A stretch of 8,835 nt of DNA from Synergistaceae bacterium UBA1358 (GCA_002306075.1 DBRW01000013.1:1-8835), one strand, 5' to 3'; positions 1 through 5,648 are shown, counted from the first letter of the stretch. The notes: generated by a model not told the origin, from the sequence alone. Numbers and translations are program-made.

Positions 1-237
1 TATGACGACTATGTTCGGATTTTCAACGCTGCAGCGGCGGCGGATAGGCGTATCCGATATCCTGTTGAATGCTCTCATAGGCGCTCCCTGGCGCTCTGCG
101 CCGTACTCGGGGAATGCCTGGACGTGCTTGCCCTCTTCAAAGAGGACCTCGGCGAGTATCGCCGACGCGCTCTTTGCGCCCTGCCCGCCGCGTCCGTGCC
201 ATCTTACCTCGAGTGTTCTCCTCTTTCCGTTTTCCAT
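1..237 (-). CDS. porG: 2-oxoacid:ferredoxin oxidoreductase gamma subunit, N-terminal part (PorG/VorC-like)
   Basis: The first 79 codons of a minus-strand gene that runs off the left edge. The start is ATG at 237-235, preceded by a strong ribosome binding site (GGAGGAGT, 4 nt away). The translation contains RWHGRGGQGAKSAS near residues 12-25, followed by GKHVQAFPEYGAERQGAPMRAF around 36-57. These are hallmarks of the gamma chain of the pyruvate/2-oxoacid:ferredoxin oxidoreductase family, which interconverts 2-oxoacids with acyl-CoA, CO2 and reduced ferredoxin in the cytoplasm. In four-subunit enzymes such as Thermotoga POR, gamma is often the first gene and delta, alpha and beta follow; here those would lie beyond position 1. 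Substrate (pyruvate, 2-oxobutyrate, branched-chain 2-oxoacid) cannot be read from this fragment. The isoleucine attenuator immediately upstream argues for a role tied to isoleucine synthesis. The family call is firm; the symbol is a family label. Confidence 0.9.
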   Translation of the reverse strand, partial: MENGKRRTLEVRWHGRGGQGAKSASAILAEVLFEEGKHVQAFPEYGAERQGAPMRAFNRISDTPIRRRCSVENPNIVVI

Positions 238-296
238 AATTACTCCTCCATCCATTCTATGTTTAAAAATTTGTATTCCTCAAATCCTCTCGGAAG

Positions 297-333
297 AAAA
301 AAAAATGGAGCCCTTCAAAATGAAGGGCCCCAT
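297..333 (-). terminator. Attenuator terminator in the leader of the oxidoreductase operon
   Basis: Read on the minus strand, 333-321 pairs with 317-305: a 13-bp stem with one G-U pair and a UUU loop (core GCCCTTCA/TGAAGGGC). Eight further U residues follow (304-297), so it is a textbook intrinsic terminator. It lies after the leader-peptide stop codon and about 60 nt before the oxidoreductase start, where it would stop transcription before the structural genes. Its left arm shares bases 331-326 with the antiterminator, so the two folds exclude each other. Confidence 0.9.
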
Positions 334-383
334 CCGTTCGCTTGGTAATACAGCGCTAAGCGCCGTTCCTGCGAGGAGGAGCC
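326..383 (-). promoter_or_regulatory. Antiterminator pairing of the isoleucine attenuator
   Basis: On the minus-strand RNA, 383-371 (GGCUCCUCCUCGC) can pair with 341-326 (GCGAACGGAUGGGGCC). This gives 4 + 3 + 6 bp, separated only by bulges of AC and U. The pairing consumes 331-326, the 5' arm of the terminator. The 5' strand of the antiterminator lies in the Ala-Ala-Pro-Pro-Arg codons, directly after the isoleucine run. A ribosome stalled at isoleucine leaves it free (read-through); a ribosome that reaches the stop at 358-356 covers or disrupts it (termination). The same segment (380-374) can also pair with the leader-peptide ribosome binding site GGGAGGA (446-440), a plausible 1:2 protector fold. 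The pairings are seen by eye; no free energies were computed. Confidence 0.75.
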
Positions 384-433
384 GCGTTGATAATTATAAT
401 AATGATGTTCTGCATCATTTTATTCGACAACAT
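356..433 (-). CDS. Isoleucine-rich attenuator leader peptide, 25 aa
   Basis: A small reading frame: ATG at 433-431, TAG at 358-356, with GGGAGGAAG (446-438) ending 4 nt upstream of the start. The peptide begins MLSNKMMQN, continues with six isoleucines in a row (codons 406-389, using ATC, ATT and ATA) and ends NAAPPRRNGA. Such a run of one amino acid followed by a Pro-Pro stretch and a terminator is the architecture of ilv/leu/his-type leader peptides; E. coli IlvL has the same order of Ile run, PP and short hydrophilic tail. The peptide itself probably has no function beyond reporting charged tRNA-Ile. A perfect 7-bp hairpin, AATGATG/CATCATT (419-401), lies at the start of the Ile run and could pause polymerase. 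The gene lies wholly between the promoter at 467-495 and the terminator at 297-333. Confidence 0.88.
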   Translation of the reverse strand: MLSNKMMQNIIIIIINAAPPRRNGA

Positions 434-466
434 CAAACTTCCTCCCTTTCGTGCAGATTGCTGGGT

Positions 467-495
467 ATATTAACATCATTTTATAAACATGTCAA
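467..495 (-). promoter_or_regulatory. Sigma-70 promoter of the leader and oxidoreductase operon
   Basis: On the minus strand: -35 TTGACA (495-490), a 17-bp spacer, -10 TAATAT (472-467), preceded by TG one base upstream (extended -10). This is a near-consensus housekeeping promoter. The predicted start near 460 gives a leader of about 220 nt before the porG start codon, with the leader peptide beginning about 27 nt in. A strong promoter followed by a terminator is what attenuation-controlled operons usually have. Confidence 0.88.
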
Positions 496-520
496 ACATT
501 TTCTTTTTCCGGTCTCAAAA

Positions 521-557
521 AGTAAGTAAAGTAAGTAAAGAGAGTTAAGTAAAGTTA
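521..557. repeat. AAGT-rich short tandem repeat between divergent promoters
   Basis: Two exact tandem copies of AGTAAGTAA (521-529, 530-538) are followed by degenerate copies (539-557, ending in AGTAAAGTTA). The tract lies between the divergent promoters at 467-495 (minus) and 580-607 (plus), upstream of both -35 boxes. It may be a protein-binding site, an UP-like A/T-rich element or simple slippage-prone DNA. No known motif was recognised. Confidence 0.6.
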
Positions 558-579
558 AATACATCTGATGATACTGCTC

Positions 580-607
580 TTGACAATTTTTAATCATCGT
601 TCATAAT
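580..607 (+). promoter_or_regulatory. Sigma-70 promoter upstream of the helicase leader
   Basis: -35 TTGACA (580-585) is exact and -10 CATAAT (602-607) matches five of six bases, with a 16-bp spacer. The expected start is near 614. It drives either the short terminated transcript ending at 679 or, on read-through, the DEAD-box helicase gene at 860. Confidence 0.75.
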
Positions 608-613
608 AGCTTG

Positions 614-679
614 GTTGTAGAAATCTTCTACATATGGGGCAACAAAAAGGGAGGCCCTTAAGGGAGCCTCACTTTTTTT
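614..679 (+). ncRNA. Short terminated transcript: leader attenuator or small RNA
   Basis: Between the promoter and the terminator at 651-679 an RNA of about 65 nt would be made. It holds one clean hairpin, GTAGAA (617-622) with TTCTAC (626-631), plus a possible outer GTT/AAC pairing (614-616 with 641-643). A single-stranded purine-rich linker leads to the terminator. No leader peptide or known riboswitch core was recognised. Two readings fit: a terminated leader controlling the helicase gene downstream, or an independent small RNA. The sequence alone does not decide between them. Confidence 0.45.
651..679 (+). terminator. Intrinsic terminator in the helicase leader
   Basis: GAGG (651-654) pairs with CCTC (667-670) and CCC (655-657) with GGG (662-664) around a TTAA loop, with AG left as a bulge. 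Seven T residues (673-679) follow after AC. It lies only about 40 nt after the predicted transcription start and about 180 nt before the helicase start codon, so it either ends a small RNA or attenuates the downstream gene. Confidence 0.75.
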
Positions 680-859
680 GCCGATATCACAAGGCTTGGA
701 AAAGCCATTTGCTGTTGCACGAAAACCTTTCCGCTATCGCGGCCTGTTCCGCTGGGGAGTTTTATGATCGCCTTACCTGAGTTGTGCCACACGTAGGGAT
801 TTCATGCAATGGCGCAGCAGAGCATCCTTTCTGGATGCAACATGGGAGGTAATCATATA
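680..859 (+). promoter_or_regulatory. Remainder of the long helicase 5' leader
   Basis: This stretch holds no recognised gene. Visible structures are a small hairpin GGCTT/AAGCC (693-706) and a 6-bp hairpin GCATCC/GGATGC (822-838, TTTCT loop) ending just before the Shine-Dalgarno GGGAGGT (844-850). A competing long-range pairing, TGTTGCA (713-719) with TGCAACA (836-842), would open that hairpin. Long structured leaders are known for cold-inducible DEAD-box helicase genes such as deaD/csdA; a similar role here is inference. Confidence 0.4.
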
Positions 860-2671
860 ATGACACAGGAAACAAAAAAATTCGCAGATTTCGATCTGCG
901 GCCGGAACTTCTGCGCGCTCTGGAACGTAAGGGCTTCGAAACACCGATGCCGGTCCAGGTCTGCGTACTGGAAGACGAGACGCTCATCGACAGCGACATA
1001 ATCGTCCAGGCAAAGACGGGTTCGGGAAAGACCCTTGCCTTCGCACTTCCCCTGATCAATTCGATGGACCCAAAGACCAGGGAGCCGCAGATAATAGTCC
1101 TCTCGCCCACCCGTGAACTCGCACAGCAGACGGCCCGTGAATTTGCATGGCTCGGATCGGAGTGCGGAGTAAGGGTGGCGACACTTGTCGGCGGCCTTGA
1201 CATGGAGAGACAGATCCGCTCGCTCAGGGACGGGGCCAACGTGGTAGTCGGAACACCCGGCAGGGTGCTCGACCATGTACGCAGGGGAACATTCAAGACA
1301 TCATCGATCCACAGCATAGTGCTTGACGAGGGAGATCATATGCTTGACATGGGCTTCCACGACGAAATGGAGGCTATCCTCCAGTCAATGGACAATGTCG
1401 AAAGGACATGGCTCTTCTCCGCGACGATGCCGCCCGAGGTGATGAGCCTCGCAAGACAGTACCTGAACGCACCAAAGAAGATCTCGCTCGTCACCGACAT
1501 AACGTCCCACGAGGACATCAGCCAGAAAGCCTACATAATCCCCTCCCGGAGGAGGTTTGAAGGGCTTACCAACGTCCTGATATGGGAAGCTCCGAGCAGA
1601 GCGCTTCTCTTCTGCGGCACCAGGGCGGAGACTCAGGACATCGCGGACAAACTTTGCGACATAGGCTTCAAAGCCACACCCATCCACGGTGATATGAGCC
1701 AGCGGGAGAGAAACTCGGCTCTTGGAGCTCTTCGAGGAGGCCGTGTCAATATTCTCGTAGCAACTGACGTAGCTGCAAGGGGCCTCGACATCGATGCCGT
1801 AAGCCACGTCATCCAGTTCGGTCTGCCCCAGAACCTTGAGTCCTTTGTTCACAGGAGCGGAAGGACGGGGCGGGCCGGACATGAGGGAAGCAATATGCTC
1901 CTGCTCACAGCACGCGAGGCAAAACAGTTCAGATTCATGGCTTCCAATGCCGGATCGAAAATGAAGATGGAATGGATACCGGCACCTGACGCTCTCGAGA
2001 TAGAGGGACAGGCCAGGATCCGTTTTGAGAAGACACTCCTCGAACATGCCCTCGAATCGGACGAATTCCAGTCATGGGCTGAGGAACTCCTTACCCGTGA
2101 CGAAGCCATGATGCTCGTCTCAGGGCTGCTTGCCAAGGCATACGGGGACCAACCTGCCGGATATTCGATCAGGACTGACGTAGAGGCTGAGATGAACAGG
2201 GAAAAGTCAAGGAACGACAAAGGCCGCCAGGGAACAAGCGCCTCATCCGGCAGAACTTCGGACGGCAGGAAAGACAGGAGCGCAAGGCCCGTTATGGGAG
2301 GAGGACTTATGGTACAGTTCTCTGAAGGCCGCGACGACGGATGGGAAGTAGGAGCACTTCTCGGACTCATGTGCCGCTGCATAGGGGTCGGAAGGGAAGA
2401 CGTAGGCAATATCAAACTGCGCGACAACAGCGCATCTATCGAACTTTCTGCCAAAGGCGCCGCCCTCTTTGAATCAAGGAAAGAGCGGCTCGCCAGGGAG
2501 GGGCTCAACGTCACCTCTGTAAGGAAGATAGAATCCAGGCCCTATGAGTCCGACCGCAGGGACGGAAGCAAAGGCAGGGGCGAAAGCAGGGCACCGTACC
2601 GCGACCGCAGACCCTCCGGCACAAGGGAAAGAGATGCCGACCGTCCAAAGAGAAGACGCATAGTCAAGTAA
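860..2671 (+). CDS. deaD: DEAD-box ATP-dependent RNA helicase with DbpA-type RNA-binding domain
   Basis: A 603-aa cytoplasmic RNA helicase of the DeaD/CsdA type, expected to unwind RNA duplexes in ribosome assembly and mRNA turnover. Motifs in order: Q motif (about 8-33), AKTGSGKT (51-58, motif I), PTRELAQQ (83-90), GG (111-112), TPGR (132-135), DEGD (156-159, motif II), SAT (187-189), FCGTRAE (251-257), ATDVAARGLD (301-310, motif V) and HRSGRTGR (331-338, motif VI). A DbpA-like RNA-binding domain follows at about 480-550, then a basic Arg/Gly/Asp-rich tail to the end, typical of RNA-binding extensions. The odd feature is motif II: Ala is Gly (codon 1331-1333). The start at 860 was chosen because GGGAGGT lies 9 nt upstream and the protein then begins directly with the Q-motif region; an in-frame ATG at 809 would add 17 residues with a weaker site. 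It is a single-gene unit closed by the terminator at 2700-2748. The symbol is at family level. Confidence 0.93.
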   Translation: MTQETKKFADFDLRPELLRALERKGFETPMPVQVCVLEDETLIDSDIIVQAKTGSGKTLAFALPLINSMDPKTREPQIIVLSPTRELAQQTAREFAWLGSECGVRVATLVGGLDMERQIRSLRDGANVVVGTPGRVLDHVRRGTFKTSSIHSIVLDEGDHMLDMGFHDEMEAILQSMDNVERTWLFSATMPPEVMSLARQYLNAPKKISLVTDITSHEDISQKAYIIPSRRRFEGLTNVLIWEAPSRALLFCGTRAETQDIADKLCDIGFKATPIHGDMSQRERNSALGALRGGRVNILVATDVAARGLDIDAVSHVIQFGLPQNLESFVHRSGRTGRAGHEGSNMLLLTAREAKQFRFMASNAGSKMKMEWIPAPDALEIEGQARIRFEKTLLEHALESDEFQSWAEELLTRDEAMMLVSGLLAKAYGDQPAGYSIRTDVEAEMNREKSRNDKGRQGTSASSGRTSDGRKDRSARPVMGGGLMVQFSEGRDDGWEVGALLGLMCRCIGVGREDVGNIKLRDNSASIELSAKGAALFESRKERLAREGLNVTSVRKIESRPYESDRRDGSKGRGESRAPYRDRRPSGTRERDADRPKRRRIVK

Positions 2672-2699
2672 CCGTACTCTGAAAACAAGATCAAAAGCT

Positions 2700-2748
2700 G
2701 CCCGCCAAAAACTCTCAGCGAGTATTTGGCGGGCACTGTTGTTTTTTT
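2700..2748 (+). terminator. Intrinsic terminator of the helicase gene
   Basis: A perfect 10-bp stem, GCCCGCCAAA (2700-2709) with TTTGGCGGGC (2725-2734), is extended internally by ACTC/GAGT (2711-2714, 2720-2723). A T-rich tail with seven consecutive T (2742-2748) follows. It begins 28 nt after the helicase stop. Confidence 0.92.
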
Positions 2749-2749
2749 A

Positions 2750-2758
2750 TGCTATACT
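2750..2758 (+). promoter_or_regulatory. Extended -10 promoter for homoserine dehydrogenase
   Basis: TGCTATACT is an extended -10 element (TG-N-TATACT), directly after the T-tract of the previous terminator. No good -35 box is visible at 16-18 bp, which is tolerated when an extended -10 is present. The expected start is near 2765, giving a leader of about 55 nt. Confidence 0.6.
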
Positions 2759-2760
2759 TT

Positions 2761-2790
2761 CAAATCATCAAAATAATTTTAAATGATTTG
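2761..2790. promoter_or_regulatory. 30-bp palindrome over the hom transcription start: candidate operator
   Basis: The arms CAAATCAT (2761-2768) and ATGATTTG (2783-2790) flank an inner AAAAT-A-ATTTT palindrome (2770-2780). The whole is almost fully symmetric and A/T-rich. It lies on the predicted transcription start and before the Shine-Dalgarno, a classic repressor operator position. As RNA it would be a weak hairpin followed by five T, so a weak leader terminator is the alternative. The binding protein is unknown. Confidence 0.5.
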
Positions 2791-2819
2791 TTTTTGTAAG
2801 TATTGAGGGGGGTATTCCG

Positions 2820-3842
2820 ATGATACACAATATAGCTTTAGCAGGATGCGGCAACGTAGGGACTGCGCTTCTTGAGATCCTGAACGAAAAACGGATGGAA
2901 CTGTCTGAAAAATACGGGTTCAATTTCAGAGTAACGCTGATAACCGACCTTATGAAGGGCACTGTCCTCGACCCCGAAGGGCTTGACCTGGAAAAAATCG
3001 TAGAGAACCTTAAGGAAGGAAAGGGATTCGATCCTTTCCCCAAAGGGGAGGGCACTTTCGGAGAACTGCTCGAGAAGTCGCGCGCAACGATGCTCGCGGA
3101 AGCCACCCCTACAGATCTGAAGACAGGAGAACCGGGCCTGTCGCATATCAGAGCGGCCCTCTCAAGAGGGATACATGTCACGACCACCAACAAGGGACCG
3201 GTAGCGGTAGCCTTTGACGAACTCAGCACTCTTGCAGACACCTGCGGTGCGAAATTCAGGTACGAAGGAGTCGTGATGAGCGGAACACCCCTCATCCAGA
3301 TGCTCCGTTCCGGAATGGCCGGATGCACCATCCTGAAACTCGAGGGGATACTGAACGGGACCACAAACTTCATACTGACAAAAATGAGCAACGAAGGTTC
3401 ATCATACGCCGAAGCCCTCGAAGAGGCAACTTCCCTCGGCTATGCCGAAGCCGATCCTTCGGGCGACGTCCTGGGCTGGGACGCAGCCGGAAAGGTCTCC
3501 ATCCTTGCAAAGGTCATCTTTGGCAAGGACATCCCGGTAACTGAGGTGGAAAGACAGGGAATAACAGGGGTCACCCCGGAAAATATCAAAGAGGCCTTTG
3601 ACAACGGCTACACAGTAAAGCTGATCGCCGGACTGAACTGGATAAACGGGATCCTTTACGCGTATGTGACACCAAAGGAGATCCCTCTTTCACATCCTCT
3701 TGCTTCCATCAGGGGAGCAACGAACGCAGTTACGATCACCAGCGACAACCTGGGAGAGGTCACGCTGATAGGTCCGGGGGCCGGAAGGCGTGAGACCGGG
3801 CAGGCCCTTCTCACGGACCTGATAGCGATGTGCCGGTACTGA
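2820..3842 (+). CDS. hom: Homoserine dehydrogenase, short form without ACT domain
   Basis: A 340-aa enzyme of the aspartate pathway that reduces aspartate semialdehyde to homoserine with NAD(P)H, leading to threonine, methionine and, through threonine, isoleucine. It starts with a Rossmann motif, ALAGCGNVGTALLEIL (6-21). TTNKGPVA (122-129) carries the conserved Lys125. GILNGTTNFILTKM (176-189) and GYAEADPSGDVLGWDAAGK (207-225) hold Glu210, Asp221 and Lys225, which match the catalytic and substrate residues described for yeast homoserine dehydrogenase. The protein ends after the catalytic domain and lacks the C-terminal ACT domain of many bacterial enzymes, so threonine feedback through that domain is not expected. 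VVMSGTP replaces the commoner GGIP-type segment, resembling archaeal-type enzymes. The start at 2820 has GAGGGGGG 7 nt upstream. It appears monocistronic, with control most likely at the palindrome at 2761-2790. Confidence 0.92.
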   Translation: MIHNIALAGCGNVGTALLEILNEKRMELSEKYGFNFRVTLITDLMKGTVLDPEGLDLEKIVENLKEGKGFDPFPKGEGTFGELLEKSRATMLAEATPTDLKTGEPGLSHIRAALSRGIHVTTTNKGPVAVAFDELSTLADTCGAKFRYEGVVMSGTPLIQMLRSGMAGCTILKLEGILNGTTNFILTKMSNEGSSYAEALEEATSLGYAEADPSGDVLGWDAAGKVSILAKVIFGKDIPVTEVERQGITGVTPENIKEAFDNGYTVKLIAGLNWINGILYAYVTPKEIPLSHPLASIRGATNAVTITSDNLGEVTLIGPGAGRRETGQALLTDLIAMCRY

Positions 3843-3888
3843 GCAGGAAAAATCAACGCATCAGGACACATAATAAAACGATCAATAA

Positions 3889-3930
3889 TAAAAAGAGAGG
3901 ACCCGTATGAAGGATCCTCTCTATTTTTAT
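3889..3930. terminator. Bidirectional terminator between convergent genes
   Basis: AGAGAGGA (3894-3901) pairs with TCCTCTCT (3915-3922), with an inner CC/GG. On the plus strand it is followed by ATTTTTATT and on the minus strand by a TTTTTATTATT tract. It can serve both hom (stop 3842, plus) and the symporter (stop at 3954, minus). Confidence 0.88.
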
Positions 3931-3953
3931 TGCTGATAAATGTTATTGAAGCG

Positions 3954-5330
3954 TTACTTCCTAAGTTCGCCCGATTTGATCTTTGAGTCAAAATCGGCAG
4001 TGAGCCGCTTCAGCTCCTTCGTCAGCAGAAGGAGTCCGATAAGGTTGGGGATCGCCATCAGTCCGTTGAGCGTATCGGACAGATCCCACAGGTTTGTGAG
4101 TATCCCTGCTCCGCCCCATCCGCCGAGAACTACGAGGACTATCCAGGCAATTTTAAACGGCTTGATCATTCCGGGACCGCACAGATAGACAAGCGCGGTC
4201 TCTCCGTACCAGTACCATCCGAGTATCGTTGAGAAGGCAAACAGAGAGAGCCCCAGCGAAAGTATAACCGTGCCAGCTCCTCCGAGGGTAATTGAGAAAG
4301 CGGAGAGGGAGAGCTGGGCTCCGGTCAGTTCGGGCTGACTGGTCAGAACGCCCGTCGTAAGTATCGATGTCGCTGTAAGTGTGCATATAACTATAGTATC
4401 CATGAAAACTTCGAAGAGACCGTAGAGTCCCTGGCGCACAGGATGGTCTACTTTAGCAGTGCAGTGGACCATAGGAGCAGAGCCAAGGCCTGCCTCATTT
4501 GAAAAGACTCCGCGTGCTATACCGCGTGTGATCGCCGTCTTGACTGCCCAACCGGATATCGCTCCCGGGAGAGCCATCGGGTCTCCGAAAGCTCCCTGGA
4601 AAGCCATTGATATTGCTGCGGGGATCGCATCCATATGTTGGAAAATAACGGCAAATGCGCCGATTATGTAGAAGATGGCCATGAAGGGAACGAGGTAGAC
4701 CGTAACAGTCGCGATACTTGTAAGTCCGCCCCATACGACAAGGCCGGTGAGTATTGCCAGGGCGATCGCAGTGTATATATGCGGGATGCCGAATGCCATA
4801 GAAATTCCTTCGGCTGTCGAGTTGGCCTGGACCATGTTTCCTATGCCGAAGGAGGCAAGGAACGCGAAGAGGGCGAAGAGTACTGCAAGCCACTTCATTC
4901 CAAGTCCCTTCTCAAGGATGTACATCGTGCCGCCCCTGAACTGTCCCTCTTCATCCTTTTCACGGAACCTGACCGCCAGCGTAACTTCACAGAATTTCGT
5001 CGTCATGCCGAATATAGCGGATATAAGCATCCATACAAGAGCTCCGGGGCCTCCGAGGTGGAGTGCCGTAGCGACGCCTGCGATGTTACCGGTCCCTACT
5101 GTTGCGGCAAGTGCGGTAGCCATTGCGGCAAAAGATGAGATGCTTCCTTCCTCAGAGCTCTTTTCCCTGAGCCTGCCGAAGACTTCTCTGATCATGAGAC
5201 CAAAATATCTTACCTGGGGAAAACCAAGAACCAAAGTGAACCAGACGCCCGTACCTACCAAGAGGGTGAGCATCCATGGGCCCCAGACGATCCCATTGAT
5301 CACACCGTTGATTTTCCATATAGCTTCCAC
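3954..5330 (-). CDS. AGCS-family sodium:alanine/glycine symporter
   Basis: A 458-aa inner-membrane protein of the alanine or glycine:cation symporter family, importing a small neutral amino acid with Na+ (or H+). The family signature VGTGNIAGVATALHLGGPGA lies at about 78-97, and a second conserved stretch, GVFSNEAGLGSAPMVH, lies in the middle of the protein. Roughly ten or eleven hydrophobic segments run through the sequence, and the C-terminus is charged. The length is normal for the family. The start was set at GTG 5330-5328 because AAGGGGG (5345-5339) lies 8 nt upstream and homologs begin close to this point; upstream in-frame codons (to 5399) add 23 residues without a site. The gene stands alone, convergent with hom and sharing its terminator. 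Which amino acid is carried cannot be told from the sequence; alanine, glycine or serine are usual. Confidence 0.93.
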   Translation of the reverse strand: MEAIWKINGVINGIVWGPWMLTLLVGTGVWFTLVLGFPQVRYFGLMIREVFGRLREKSSEEGSISSFAAMATALAATVGTGNIAGVATALHLGGPGALVWMLISAIFGMTTKFCEVTLAVRFREKDEEGQFRGGTMYILEKGLGMKWLAVLFALFAFLASFGIGNMVQANSTAEGISMAFGIPHIYTAIALAILTGLVVWGGLTSIATVTVYLVPFMAIFYIIGAFAVIFQHMDAIPAAISMAFQGAFGDPMALPGAISGWAVKTAITRGIARGVFSNEAGLGSAPMVHCTAKVDHPVRQGLYGLFEVFMDTIVICTLTATSILTTGVLTSQPELTGAQLSLSAFSITLGGAGTVILSLGLSLFAFSTILGWYWYGETALVYLCGPGMIKPFKIAWIVLVVLGGWGGAGILTNLWDLSDTLNGLMAIPNLIGLLLLTKELKRLTADFDSKIKSGELRK

Positions 5331-5409
5331 AAAAAATTCCCCCTTAAAATTAAAATAATAAAGCGATAAAATGGAGACACCGCCCCATGCTCCTTTCACA
5401 GATTATCAC

Positions 5410-5464
5410 GCTGCATTATATTTGTCTACGATTTTATATAATCTTAATCAATTGTTAATGCAGC
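5410..5464 (-). promoter_or_regulatory. Candidate proximal symporter promoter within an inverted repeat
   Basis: A consensus -10 TATAAT lies at 5420-5415 (minus), but no convincing -35 box sits 16-18 bp upstream. An 8-bp inverted repeat, GCTGCATT (5410-5417) and AATGCAGC (5457-5464), brackets the element and overlaps the -10. This could be a regulator site or a chance match. Confidence 0.4.
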
Positions 5465-5501
5465 CTGAAGCACTGAAAAAGAGAGTCCGCCTATCCTAAG
5501 T

Positions 5502-5528
5502 TTAAGCAGGTTCCAGTTTTGCTTTCAT
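5502..5528 (-). CDS. Eight-codon upstream reading frame in the symporter leader
   Basis: ATG at 5528-5526, peptide MKAKLEPA, TAA at 5504-5502. The surroundings look unusually like a real gene start: AGGAGG appears at 5561-5556 and again GGAGG about 12 nt before the ATG. Immediately after the stop another frame stays open for about 18 codons (beginning LRIGGLSFS). It may be a leader peptide for the symporter gene or the frameshifted stub of a lost gene. No function is assigned. Confidence 0.25.
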   Translation of the reverse strand: MKAKLEPA

Positions 5529-5619
5529 TTTGATCTTTATCCTCCGGCCACTCACCTCCTAATATCGTTCTCTTAATTGTTCGGCAATATTGACAGAAAC
5601 AACATACCGAATTTTCTAA

Positions 5620-5648
5620 ATTTTACAAATAAACATTCAATAAGACAA
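5620..5648 (-). promoter_or_regulatory. Candidate distal promoter of the symporter leader
   Basis: On the minus strand: -35 TTGTCT (5648-5643, four of six), a 17-bp spacer, -10 TAAAAT (5625-5620, five of six). A start near 5613 would give a leader of about 280 nt before the symporter GTG, containing the small reading frame at 5502-5528. The surrounding DNA is very A/T-rich, so a chance match is possible. Confidence 0.45.

Noticed and set aside
297..460. T-box leader for isoleucine
   Set aside because: No T-box core sequence or specifier stem is visible, while a translated Ile-run leader frame with its own ribosome binding site explains the region fully.
2..529. Long plus-strand open frame at the left edge
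   Set aside because: It is antisense to the oxidoreductase gene, the leader peptide and the promoter on the minus strand, which have strong independent support; its own translation is low-complexity and unrecognisable.
809..859. Upstream in-frame start of the helicase
   Set aside because: It would add 17 residues unlike helicase N-termini; the ATG at 860 has a much better ribosome binding site and begins at the Q-motif region.
4635..5138. Plus-strand open frame inside the symporter gene
   Set aside because: A shadow of the AGCS gene on the opposite strand; no family resemblance.
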